From assembly GCF_029541745.1 (NCBI RefSeq), contig NZ_CP089746.1:6891559-6955558 (forward strand): DNA of 64,000 nucleotides, given 5' to 3'. Shown one piece after another: positions 17,501 to 26,400 of the stretch. Within the stretch, counting starts at the first letter, position 1. Each line of letters begins with the position of its first letter. Below the pieces are notes generated by a model. It saw only the letters and a list, made by a program, of their open reading frames with translations. It was not told the DNA's origin and did no database searches. The translations under genes and the position numbers were made by a program. The DNA is from Streptomyces sp. LX-29 (GTDB lineage: Bacteria > Actinomycetota > Actinomycetes > Streptomycetales > Streptomycetaceae).

Positions 17501-19309
17501 CGCACAGCCGCCGTCGGCCAGCTCCGACTCCAACCGGTCCGCGAGCAGGGCGAGGTCATCGCCCAGACGCTCCAGGGCGATCTCCGTGCGTCGACCGGAG
17601 GCGGCCGCCGGGCGTGCGGTACGCGCAGGTGCACTGGGCGCCACGGCCGTGATCAGTGGATAGGTGTCATCCGGTATGTCGTCCGTCAGGGCTTCCGGCT
17701 CCGAGCGGCCCGAGTAGGCGGCGGCCAGCGCGCGCCTCCGGTCCGCCGGAAGGGTCGCGGAGAGCAGCACCACCGGTACGCGGTATGCGGCGAGCCACTC
17801 CAGTACCCGGTCCAGGTATCGGTTCATATAGGCGTCGTATGCGTGGACCTCGTCGATGATGACCACCTTGCCCGCCACGGCCAGGTGCCGCAGTGCCAGA
17901 TGGCGGCTCTTGAGCCCGGCGAACAGCACCTGGTCGATCGTCCCCACCGCGAACGAGGCGAGCAGCGTCTTCTTTCGGCCGCGCAGCCACTGGTGGGCGT
18001 GCAGCCCGGAGGGCTGCGGCCGCAGAGTCTGCGCCCCACTCACCCTTTCCGGGAACTCCGGCTCCACGGCGGCGATGGTGCGGCGACTCGATTGCAGCAT
18101 GCCCGCCCATAGGTCGTTGAGCGCGGACTTGGCGTGCGCCAGCGCGACGGACCGCGGGCCGTCGTGGGGCAGATGCTCCAGCCAGCCGAGGAGGCGAGGG
18201 AACATCGCATCGCTCGTCGCCCGGGTGGGCAGCGCGACCAGGCAGCCGCCGGCCCCCGTTCTGGCGGCCAGGACCTCCGCCGCGGCGAACGCGGCCTCGG
18301 TCTTGCCTTCCCCCATGGGCGCCTCGATCATCAGCAGCCCGGCGGTCGGCATGGACCGAGCCATACGTACGGCCTCGGCCTGAACCGGTCTGATCTCCGC
18401 GCCCTCGGGCAGGTCGAAACGCTCCGCGAACAGTGCCTCGGCCGACTGCTCGGGCTGCTGGGGCGCCCAGGGTCCCGGCAGGTCCAGCCCCTGCCACGCC
18501 GCCCGTAACCGCCGTGCCTCGCCGACCGGCCCGGCGGGCTGCCAGGAGTCCGGGTCGTACGGGAACAGCTCGGGAGCGCTGGCGACCCAGTCCGACAGGA
18601 TGACGATCGCCGTGAGCAGCACCTGCACCGTCTGCGGCAGCCGCACCGCCCCCCAGGCCGACAACCGCTCACTCACGCCCGCGAGTTCGGCGCAGCCATC
18701 CATCAACTCGTACTGGACGTTGCGCCAGAGCTCCTCGCTCGGTCCCGGGTGTCGCAACAGCCTCGGTCGAAGCTGGAGGTCATGGATCTGCTGATGCTCC
18801 GGCGGTGTGCCGTGGTGCCCACCCGCCACCACCGCGAACTGCCCGGACGCCCGGGCGCTCATCCCGTGCCGCTCCGCGAGCCACTCCTGAAGGAGGAGTT
18901 GACCCGCGAGTCCGTGCGGCGCCAGCCGTCGATCCTGGCCGTACTCTGTGGCGGAGAGCATGTCGAGGCCGGCGGCGCGCATGTGGTCGGCCAGCGCGGG
19001 CACCTGGCAGGAGAATGCCGGGCTGGCCTTGCCGGCGTCATGAATGCCGGCGAGGAAGACCACGAGCCGTCGTGCGTCGTCGTCGCCCTCCGGAAGCGCC
19101 CCGGCTATGTGTGCCTTGACGCTCCCGGGTACCCAGTCGTCCCACAGCTTCCCGGCCACGGCCGCGCTGTCGGCCATGTGCCGCCACAGAGGCAGCCAGT
19201 CGCCGCTTGCGCGATCGCTCTTCGCCCAGGCCGTCCGGGCGGCCTGGGGCAAGTGAGCAAAGGAGGGCTCGCCTGTGGGAGGTCCTGCATGCATGGAGTT
19301 ATCAGACAT
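14552..19309 (-). CDS. cas3-cas8e: Natural Cas3-Cas8e (Cse1) fusion
   Basis: One unbroken frame of about 1,585 residues from the ATG at 19309 (AGGGAGG just upstream). Residues 1 to about 960 are Cas3: HD nuclease motif GIHDAGK near 89, Walker A APMGEGKTEAA near 330, IIDEVHAYD near 485 and QRMGRLHRHPR near 695, so both HD nuclease and DExH helicase are intact. A Pro-rich linker with nine consecutive prolines (about 16245-16275) leads into Cas8e from SFDLVSSPWLPVQRLDG (about residue 1020), with HAKQPFFQVADL and the C-terminal helical bundle. Cas8e recognises the PAM and recruits Cas3, so the fusion ties target recognition to degradation. There is no stop codon or clear start codon with an RBS at the junction. 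Similar fusions are known in some Streptomyces type I-E loci. Confidence 0.95.
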   Translation of the reverse strand: MSDNSMHAGPPTGEPSFAHLPQAARTAWAKSDRASGDWLPLWRHMADSAAVAGKLWDDWVPGSVKAHIAGALPEGDDDARRLVVFLAGIHDAGKASPAFSCQVPALADHMRAAGLDMLSATEYGQDRRLAPHGLAGQLLLQEWLAERHGMSARASGQFAVVAGGHHGTPPEHQQIHDLQLRPRLLRHPGPSEELWRNVQYELMDGCAELAGVSERLSAWGAVRLPQTVQVLLTAIVILSDWVASAPELFPYDPDSWQPAGPVGEARRLRAAWQGLDLPGPWAPQQPEQSAEALFAERFDLPEGAEIRPVQAEAVRMARSMPTAGLLMIEAPMGEGKTEAAFAAAEVLAARTGAGGCLVALPTRATSDAMFPRLLGWLEHLPHDGPRSVALAHAKSALNDLWAGMLQSSRRTIAAVEPEFPERVSGAQTLRPQPSGLHAHQWLRGRKKTLLASFAVGTIDQVLFAGLKSRHLALRHLAVAGKVVIIDEVHAYDAYMNRYLDRVLEWLAAYRVPVVLLSATLPADRRRALAAAYSGRSEPEALTDDIPDDTYPLITAVAPSAPARTARPAAASGRRTEIALERLGDDLALLADRLESELADGGCALVVRNTVDRVLEAADVLRERFGDGAVTVAHSRFLAADRAANDARLRESFGRHGVRPAGPHVVVASQVVEQSLDIDFDLLVTDLAPVDLLLQRMGRLHRHPRQRPERLSRARCLVTGVEDWQAEGEPPHPVRGSLAVYRSFPLLRALAVLGPHLDGLSLVLPDHISPLVQAAYGDGDVGPENWAGAMRTAHDDHMRFLAEKQERAEAFLLGPVRRAGRPVYGWLGAGAGDVDDSRAGRAQVRDGDEGLEVLVVRRLRDGRLTTVPWLDGGRGGLELSRDFPPERRAAEAVAASAITLPWQFAKPWVIDRTIAELERFMVPAWQVKECPWLAGELLLVLDEDCQTRLSGFVLRYSSADGLRVSSAGAPATPPASSASTREGDEERERTAISPTPSGTPHVVESPPTEEVSPLPPPPPPPPPSFDLVSSPWLPVQRLDGRTEELSLREVFAQARDLRRLVGDLPTQEFALLRLLLAILYDALDGPTDVEEWSELWLSVDPFAPVADYLDTHRDHFDLLHAKQPFFQVADLRTEKDEVASLNRIVADVPNGDPFFAMRRPGVDRLSYAEAARWLVHTHAYDPSGIKSGMAGDDRAKAGKVYPLGVGSAGNLGGVFAEGANLRETLLLNLVALDEGIVDAAAGRASVDGADLPAWRRPPFGPGPSEDAPGARRPTGLRDLYTWQSRRVRLHAQGGAVTGVVLGYGDPLTAHAPWKLEPMSGWRRSPAQEKKQGRRLVYLPRQHDPSRAAWRGLASLLPARRAATDDPAGREAPHTLPSGIVRWFSMLTTEGELDPRSLIRVRIVGAAYGTQQSVVDEIVDDAVVFPMVLLHQEHVLYGDTAVDAVNDAEQAVAALGHLAGNLARAAGSDPAPATGAARDLGYGELDGPYRRWLAELATHSDPQAARRAWQAVVRRRVLWLSRSLLDSAGPTASEGRIADVPGIGKRWVDDARAELWFRRRLNQVLPSAAAPRPEGSATDDDNGPEVA

Positions 19310-19530
19310 GCCTGCGCCCTCCCTGGGCGCTGTATGCCGAAAGAGGAGAGGAAGGGGAGGGTGAGGTGATAAGTGGGGCGTACGCCCGGTGTCGGGGCAT
19401 GAACCGGCACCGGCTGTGCCCGTCAGGCGCTGAGACCCCGTGTTGTTCGTACCAGCATCAGGATCATGATCACCACGCTGCCGCACGCGCATGGTGCCCA
19501 GGTGGCCGATCCGAGCCGTTCGGGTGCCCC
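19310..19530. promoter_or_regulatory. Upstream region of the cas operon
   Basis: This 221-bp gap precedes the first cas gene and follows the ABC-transporter genes, all read on the minus strand. It must contain the cas promoter, since the operon shows no other gap over 60 bp. The minus strand near 19310-19370 is rich in C and T (a pyrimidine tract seen as GAAAGAGGAGAGGAAGGGG on the plus strand). I found no certain promoter box or clear terminator for the cas side. Confidence 0.5.
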
Positions 19531-20697
19531 TCACACCCCCCAGATCCCCCGGTACGCCTCCCGGTAGCCCGGGGGGTCCCAGGTCGAGAGGCCGCGGCTG
19601 TTGGCGGCGGTGGAGACGTGGACCGGGGCTACGTAGTCGCTGGCGGGGCGGTCGGAGAAGGCGCGGTTGAACTCGTCGACGATCTGCCAGCCCTGGGCGG
19701 AGAGGGGCTCGGGGACGGTGGCGGTCTGGAACTGGCCGCTGTTGATGCGCTGGAAGGCGGAGGGGTCGCCGTCGCCGGCGCCGATGTTGTAGGGGGGATC
19801 GGCGCCCTTCTTGCGGGCGGCGCGGAAGGCCGGGGCGGCGTCGGCGAAGTAGACGTCGTTGATGGCGACGGAGTGGCTCCAGGTGTCGGGGAAGCGGGAC
19901 AGCAGCGACGAGACCTCCTGCGGGGTGCGGGTGCTGGAGTCGGAGAGCGGGATGTTCTCCTCCGTGAGGAGCCGCACGCTGGAGCAGGTGGCGAGCTCGT
20001 CCTTGATCAGGTCGGACTTGTAGCGGGCGAACGGGATCGAGGCGTCCGTGAACACCACCACGCCGGCGTGGCCGTGGGAGTTCGCGATGATCCAGTCGGC
20101 GCTGATCCTGGCGACGTCCTCGACCCGGGTGGTGATGTTGCTGAACAGCTCGGGGTCCTCGCTCGGGCCGGGGGAGTCGACCGCGTGCCAGCCGACGAGC
20201 GGGATGTCGGCCTCGTTGGCCCGGGCGACCTGCTGAGCAGTCAGCTTGGGGTCGAAGCCGCCGATGACGATGCCGTCGGGGCGGAGGGCGATGGCCTGGC
20301 CGAAGGCGGCCTGGATGCCGGCGGGGGTGCCCTGGCCGTCGATCACCCTGACGTTCCAGCCGATGGCCTTGGCGGCCTCCCGGACGCCCTGGGCGGCGCC
20401 CGCGACGCCGGGGTTGGTCATGGACTGGGCGACGAAGACGAGGTCCTTGTCGGGGACCGCGCGGGGGCCGGTGCGCGGTCCGCTCCACTCGGGGTCGGAC
20501 TTCTCGGCCTGCCGCACGGCGGCCCCGGCCCTGGCGAGGGTCTCGGGGCAGCCGGGCGTGTCCGGAGCGGTGGGGGAGGAGGCGGCCCCCGTCGACGAGC
20601 CGCGTTCGCAGCCGACGAGGATGGCGCCGGGCACGAGGGTCAGGGCCGCCGCCATCGCCAGCGCGGCGGTGCGTCTCGCGGGCGCCGGGCGTTTCAC
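19531..20697 (-). CDS. Sugar ABC transporter substrate-binding lipoprotein
   Basis: About 388 residues from the GTG at 20697, which overlaps the permease stop (GTGA). A lipoprotein signal ends in the lipobox LVGC (ALTLVPGAILVGCERG), so the mature protein is anchored outside the membrane. The fold is a periplasmic-binding-protein type I (ribose/xylose-like): VFVAQSMTNPGVAGAAQGVREAA, PDGIVIGGFDPKLTAQQV and SHSVAINDVYFADAAPAFRAA. It should deliver a sugar or related ligand to the permease next to it. The ligand cannot be named from the sequence. Confidence 0.9.
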   Translation of the reverse strand: MKRPAPARRTAALAMAAALTLVPGAILVGCERGSSTGAASSPTAPDTPGCPETLARAGAAVRQAEKSDPEWSGPRTGPRAVPDKDLVFVAQSMTNPGVAGAAQGVREAAKAIGWNVRVIDGQGTPAGIQAAFGQAIALRPDGIVIGGFDPKLTAQQVARANEADIPLVGWHAVDSPGPSEDPELFSNITTRVEDVARISADWIIANSHGHAGVVVFTDASIPFARYKSDLIKDELATCSSVRLLTEENIPLSDSSTRTPQEVSSLLSRFPDTWSHSVAINDVYFADAAPAFRAARKKGADPPYNIGAGDGDPSAFQRINSGQFQTATVPEPLSAQGWQIVDEFNRAFSDRPASDYVAPVHVSTAANSRGLSTWDPPGYREAYRGIWGV

Positions 20698-21749
20698 GGG
20701 GTGGCTCCCGGGGTGGCCCCGGGTACGTCGCGCAAGGCCGGGCGCGGCTCCGCTCTCCGGAGCCGCAGCTGGCGGCGCGCGGCGTAGCCCGCCAGGCCCA
20801 CGGCGATGAGCAGGGTGGTGCCGTTGAACAGCGGGGTGACCCAGAACTGGGCGCCGAGCTGGCCGATGCCGGCGAGGCCGATGGCCAGGATGGTGACGGC
20901 GACGAGCGTGCCCAGGGCGTTGGCGCGGCCCGGCCGGATGGCGGTGGAGCCGAGGAGGGCTCCGACGAAGGCGGGCAGCAGGTAGTCGATGCCGACGCTG
21001 GGGTTGCCGATCCGCTGCTGCGCGGCGAGCAGCACCCCCGCGATGCCGACCACCAGGCCGGAGCCGACGAAGGCGTAGACGATGTAGCGGCGGGACGGGA
21101 TGCCGACCAGGTCGGCGGTGCGGGAGCTGGAGCCGATGACGTACAGGTAGCGGCCCAGTGGGAGGCGCTCCAGGACCAGCCACAGCACCGCGGTGAGGGC
21201 GAGTACGTAGAAGGCGGAGACCGGAAGGCCGAGGAAGCGGGAGTCGTACAGGTCGGTGAAGCCGGTCGGCAGGCCGTCCGGGCCCGGCACGATCCGGGCC
21301 CCGCCGGTGATCCAGCCGGTGAAGGCGTACATGATGCTGCCGGTGCCCAGGGTGGCGATGAAGGAGTCGATCCGCGCGAACTCCACCACGACGCCGTTGA
21401 AGGCGCCGACGACCCCCCCGCCGATGATCACCACCAGGCAGGCCAGCGGCCAGGGCCACTCCCCGTCGACGATCAGCCACATCGTCAGGACGTGCGCCAG
21501 GCCCAGGCCGTAGCCGATGGACAGGTCGAACTTGCCGGTGACGATGGGGATCATCGCGCCGAGCGCCAGCATGGCGGTGATCGACTGGTTGGACAGGATG
21601 GCGGAGATGTTGTCCAGCGTCGGGAAGGTGTCCGGCAGCGCGAGGGAGAAGGCCGCGAAGGCCAGGACGGTCAGGACCAGCAGGCCGTAGGCGCCGACGA
21701 GATGGCCGAAGCGTCGGCTCGGCGGGGTGCGGGGCGGGCTGGTCGTCAT
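20694..21749 (-). CDS. Sugar ABC transporter permease (RbsC-like)
   Basis: About 351 residues from the ATG at 21749, which overlaps the ATPase stop by 4 bp. It is a polytopic membrane protein with about nine or ten hydrophobic segments and the family hallmarks GKFDLSIGYGLGLAHVL, IDSFIATLGTGSIMYAFTGW and GSTAIRPGRANALGTLVAV. These are typical of RbsC/XylH permeases that form the transmembrane channel for the importer. It stands between the ATPase and the binding protein in a tight three-gene operon. A frame extension above 21749 lies inside the ATPase gene and is not used. Confidence 0.92.
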   Translation of the reverse strand: MTTSPPRTPPSRRFGHLVGAYGLLVLTVLAFAAFSLALPDTFPTLDNISAILSNQSITAMLALGAMIPIVTGKFDLSIGYGLGLAHVLTMWLIVDGEWPWPLACLVVIIGGGVVGAFNGVVVEFARIDSFIATLGTGSIMYAFTGWITGGARIVPGPDGLPTGFTDLYDSRFLGLPVSAFYVLALTAVLWLVLERLPLGRYLYVIGSSSRTADLVGIPSRRYIVYAFVGSGLVVGIAGVLLAAQQRIGNPSVGIDYLLPAFVGALLGSTAIRPGRANALGTLVAVTILAIGLAGIGQLGAQFWVTPLFNGTTLLIAVGLAGYAARRQLRLRRAEPRPALRDVPGATPGATP

Positions 21750-23323
21750 GCCTGCGTCCAGGTGAGGGGCGGCATGGCCGAGGCGGTGCGGGCGAGCTCG
21801 GTGACCGTGAGGGCCTCGTCGCTCAGCTCCGCGGTCACCGTTCCGCGGACGAAGACCAGGGCCCGGTGACATACCTGAGCGACCTCCTCGAAGTCGGTGG
21901 AGATGAGCAGCACGGCGAGCCCCTCGGTCAGCGCGTTGTGGAGCAGCCGGTAGATCGCGGCCTTGGCACCGACGTCGACGCCGGCGGTCGGCTCCTCGAG
22001 GATCAGCAGCCGTCGGCTCATCCGCAGCCACCGGCCGATCATGATCTTCTGCTGGTTTCCCCCGGAGAGCGTGGCGATCGGCACCTCGCTGTCGCGTGGT
22101 CGCACCGAGAACCGGTCGATCAGGGCGGTGGCCTCGGCGCGCTCGCGCCGGGGGCTGATCCAGCGGGCCGCGGGCCGCCCGCCCGCCCGCAGGTTGGCCA
22201 GCAGGTTCTCTCGCACCGTCAGCTCGGGGGCACAGCCCTCCTCCTGACGGTTGCTGGTCACGAAGCCGACGCCGGCGTCGACGGCGTCGACCACGCGGCC
22301 CGGCCGGTACGGGCGGCCGTCGAGCAGGGCGTGTCCGTCGAGGAGGGGCTGGGAGCCGGCCAGCGCGCGGCCCAGCTCCATGTGCCCGGCGCCGGTGAGG
22401 CCGACCATGCCGAGGATCTCCCCGGCGCGCAGCTCCAGGTCGACCGGCCCGGCGCTCTCGGTCCGCGCGCCCTCCACGCTCAGTACGACGGGGCGGGACG
22501 AGGGCTCCGGCATGGTGCTGGCGTAGGCGCTCATGGCGTGCGCGGGCAGCAACCCGTGCGGTTCGTGGCCCACGATGTCGTACACCAGTTGGGTGAATCC
22601 GTAGCCGGCGAGCGGGCCCTGGCTGATCAGGCGGCCGTCGCGCAGCACCGCGAAGGAGTCGGCCACCTTGTACACCTCGTCCAGCCGGTGGGTGACGAAG
22701 ACGACGGCGTGCCCCTCGTCGCGCAGGGTGTGCAGCACCTCGAAGAGCCGGGCGCAGTCCGCGGCCGGCAGGCTGGCGGTGGGCTCGTCCAGGACGATGA
22801 CGTCGGCCTGGGCGGACAGCGCGCGGGCGATGGCCACCAGGGAGCGTTCGGCGCGGGTGAGGGTGGCGACGGGGGTGTCCGGGTCCAGGTGCGCGGCGAC
22901 GGTGGCCAGGGCCGCGGTGCCCTGGGCGCGGATGTCGCGCCAGGACAGCAGCCCCGCGCGGCGCGGGTAGCCGGCCCCCAGGGCGATGTTCTCGCCGACG
23001 CTCATCCAGTCCACCAGCCCCAGGTCCTGATGGATGAAGGACATCCGGCGGGAGGCCGCCTCGCTGCCGAGCGGGTGGCCGGCGACGGTCACCTCGCCCT
23101 CGTCCGCGTGGTGCACGCCCGCCAGCACCTTGATGAGGGTCGACTTTCCGGCGCCGTTGGGGCCGAGCAGGGCGAGCACGCTGCCGGGGCGGATGTCGAG
23201 GTCCACCGTGTCCAGCGCGAGTGTGCCGCCGAACCGCTTGCTGAGACCGTGTATGCGGACGAGGGGCGCGGGGCCGTGGCCGGGGGGAGCGGGGGCGTCG
23301 GGAGCGTCATGCACGGACTTCAC
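21746..23323 (-). CDS. Sugar ABC transporter ATPase, two ABC domains (RbsA-like)
   Basis: About 525 residues with two ABC cassettes in tandem. Domain 1: Walker A GPNGAGKST, Walker B VIVLDEPTASL and an unusual signature, LTRAERSLVAIARAL, instead of LSGGQ. Domain 2: a degenerate Walker A (GLTGAGHMELGRAL), a good signature (LSGGNQQKIMIGRWL) and LILEEPTAGVDVGAK. This asymmetric arrangement is typical of ribose-type importer ATPases. It is the first gene of the importer operon, about 90 bp downstream of the SpoIIE-type regulator's stop codon. It powers uptake of an unknown sugar-like substrate. Confidence 0.92.
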   Translation of the reverse strand: MKSVHDAPDAPAPPGHGPAPLVRIHGLSKRFGGTLALDTVDLDIRPGSVLALLGPNGAGKSTLIKVLAGVHHADEGEVTVAGHPLGSEAASRRMSFIHQDLGLVDWMSVGENIALGAGYPRRAGLLSWRDIRAQGTAALATVAAHLDPDTPVATLTRAERSLVAIARALSAQADVIVLDEPTASLPAADCARLFEVLHTLRDEGHAVVFVTHRLDEVYKVADSFAVLRDGRLISQGPLAGYGFTQLVYDIVGHEPHGLLPAHAMSAYASTMPEPSSRPVVLSVEGARTESAGPVDLELRAGEILGMVGLTGAGHMELGRALAGSQPLLDGHALLDGRPYRPGRVVDAVDAGVGFVTSNRQEEGCAPELTVRENLLANLRAGGRPAARWISPRRERAEATALIDRFSVRPRDSEVPIATLSGGNQQKIMIGRWLRMSRRLLILEEPTAGVDVGAKAAIYRLLHNALTEGLAVLLISTDFEEVAQVCHRALVFVRGTVTAELSDEALTVTELARTASAMPPLTWTQA

Positions 23324-23411
23324 GGACTTCTCCGGGGGTCGGCCTCTTGGTCCTCCCCCGCACCTCCGCCATGCTAAGGCCCCTTTCCGCTTCGACGCCG
23401 GATGGGCGATC

Positions 23412-26400
23412 TCAGATCGCGGGTATGTCGTCGAACCGTGGTCCGGCGAACGCGGGGATTCCGCCGGGCACGTCCAGGGAGCACTCGGCCCAGATCACCT
23501 TGCCGGCGGCGGTGTAGCGGGTGCCCCACGCCTGGGCGAGCTGGGCGACGAGGAACAGCCCACGGCCGCCCTCGTCGGTCGTCGCGGCGTGGCGCAGATG
23601 CGGGGCGGTGCTGCTGCCGTCGGAGACCTCGCAGGTCAGCGTGCGGTCGTAGAGCAGGCGCACGCCGATGGGGCCGCTGCCGTAGCGGATGGCGTTGGTG
23701 ACGAGCTCGCTGAGCAGCAGTTCGGTGGCGAAGGTGAGCTCATCCAGCCCCCATTCGGTCAGTCGGCGGGTGACGGCGGCGCGGATCTCGGAGACGAGCG
23801 CCGGGTCGGCGGGCAGCTCCCAGGTGGCGATCCGGAGCGGGTCGAGGACGTGGGTACGGGCGACGAGGAGGGCGATGTCGTCGGTGGGGTGTTCGGGCAC
23901 CACCGACTGGAGGACGGCCTGGCAGGTGTCCTCGGGCGGGCGGCTGGGGTGGGCCAGCACCTGCCGCAGCTGGTCGAAGGCGGTGTCGAAGTCGCGTCGG
24001 CGGTCCTCGATGAGCCCGTCCGTGTAGAGGACCAGCTGGCTGCCCTCGGGGAGGTGGAACTCGGCGGTCTCGAACGGCAGACCGCCCAGGCCCAGCGGCG
24101 GACCGGCGGGCAGGTCGGGGAAGGTGACGGTGCCGTCGGGGCCGACCAGGGCCGGCGGCGGGTGGCCGGCCCGCGCCATGGTGCACTGCTGCGAGGTGGG
24201 GTCGTAGATGGCGTACAGACAGGTCGCGCCGATGATGCCGGTGCTGGTCGGGTCCTCCTCCACACCGCTCTCGTCCCGGTCCAGACGGCCCACCAGGTTG
24301 TCGAGGTGGGTCAGGACCTCGTCCGGGGGCAGATCCAGCTCGGCGAAGTTGTGCGCGGCGGTGCGCAGCCGGCCCATGGTGGCGGCGGCGTGCAACCCGT
24401 GGCCGACGACGTCGCCGACGACGAGGGCGACGCGGGTGCTGGAGAGGGGGATGACGTCGAACCAGTCGCCGCCGACCCCGGACTCGGCCGGCATGTAGCG
24501 GTGGGCTATCTCGACGGCGTTCTGTTCGGGGAAGCCGTGCGGCAGCAGGCTGCGCTGCAGGGCGAGCACCATGCTGTGCTCGCGGGTGTAACGGCGGGCG
24601 TTGTCCACGCAGATGGCGGCGCGGGTCGCCAGCTCCTGCGCCAGGGCGCGGTCGTCGTCCCCGTACGGGGAGGGATCCCGGGACCGGTAGAAGCCGGCCA
24701 CGCCGAGGACGATGCCGCGAGCGAGGAGGGGGACGGTGATGAGGGAGTGGACGTTGTGCGCCAGCAGGCGCTGGGCGTGCGCGGGGTCCTGGAGCAGCCA
24801 GCCCGTCGCGGCCCGCAGATCGGGTTCGAGTACGGGCTGTCCGCTGGTCAGACAGCGGATGTGGGGCGTGCTGGGGCGCAGGTCCACCCGCCCGCCGGCC
24901 GGGTAGAAGGGGCAGTCGTCACGGATGCCGTGGACGACGGTGCGGTAGAGGTCGACGCGCGGGTCGGTCGGCTCCTCGCCGCGCAGCACCGCCTCGGGGA
25001 GATCGATGGTGACGAAGTCGGCCAGGCGGGGGACGGCCATCTCGGCGAGCTCCCGGGTCGTGCGGGTCACGTCCAGGGTGGTGCCGATCCGGGTGCTGGC
25101 CTCGGACAGCAGCTCCAGGCGGCGCCGGGCCGCCACGGCGTACTGCCCCACCCCCGGCTCGCCCACCAGCACCAGTCCGCTGGTCGCGCCGTCGCCGGCG
25201 CCCTCGCGGTCGGCCGCCCCCTCGCGGTGGGTGAGGTCCGGACCGTAGGCGACGCCTTCGCCGTCCCGCGGGGCCGGGGGCGCCGCCCCACCGACGGCCC
25301 GGCCCGGCTCCGGACCGCCCGGAGTCGGCCCTCGGGGCGGCGGGGCGGCGGTGACGGTCTCGGCGGAAGGAGGCACGGGCGTGGCGGCGACGACGGCGGC
25401 ACCGATGGCGGTGGCCCGGCTCGCCGGCCTGTCCGGAAGCCCGCCGGGCAGGGTGGGCCAGGGGGAGGGGGCGAGCTGTGCCGGGGCGTGCGGCGGGCCG
25501 GGAGCGGCCTTGGGCTGGACGACGGTCAGGCATTGCTGCCGGGACGGCAGAAGTGCCTCGATGACGAGGCCCTCGACTCCGGAGGCGCTGCGCACCGGCC
25601 GGCTCAGCAGGGTGATCCGGCGGCCGCCGGGCAGTGGCACCTCGACGGCGGCGCGCTGCGCCGAGGCGATCAGATCTGCCGCCTTCTCCTTGAGGATCAT
25701 CTGATCGCGCCAGTCCAGTCCGCTGTCGGCGAGATCGGCCGGCAGACCGTTGCTCGCGGCCTCGCCGAGGAACACCTGGCTCCGGGCGTCGAGGTACGCC
25801 TGCAACAGGGCCCGCTCGCGCGCCGAACTCTGCTCCAGCAGCCGCCGTTCGATGGCGCCGGCGGCTCTGCGGATCACGGTGTCCAGCCCCGGGTCGATGT
25901 CGGCGTACGGATAGCCGAAGCACAGCACGCCCTCGATCCGCCCGCTGAGCAGGTCCCGCACCGGAATCGCCGAGCAGGCGTTCGACTGGGAGCGCTCGGC
26001 GAAGTGCTCGGCGCCGTAGACGTTGACCAACTGCCGCTCCGCGAGAGCCAGGCCGATGCCGTTGGTGCCGCCGAACTCCTCGGCGAACACGAACCCGGGG
26101 ACGCTCTGGATCGGGGCCAGATGTCTGACCAGGGACGGTTCGCCGAACCGGCGTTGCAGCACGGCCCCACGCCCGTCGGCGAGGGACACGTTCATGCTCC
26201 TGCCGTTGAACAGGGACTGCAGCCGTGCCATGACGGGCCCGGCCGCGCGCACCAGCCTTCCGTCGAGGTCCAGGTCGGCGCGGAAGGGCAGCTCGCATCC
26301 CTCCGGGGTGAGCCCCAGGGACACGGAGCGCTGCCACGAGCTGATGATGGGGTTGCGCACGGCCCCCTCGACCTGGTCGAGCGCCTCACCCCGAAGGAAC

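Noticed and set aside
19440..19530. A possible small gene or His-rich metal-binding peptide (HQDHDHH) beside the cas promoter
   Set aside because: No good start or RBS, and the segment is too short and overlaps the end of the binding-protein gene's surroundings.
19310..20488. In-frame open extension upstream of Cas3
   Set aside because: It lies antisense-like within the ABC binding-protein gene in another frame, while the ATG at 19309 has a good RBS and family N-terminus.
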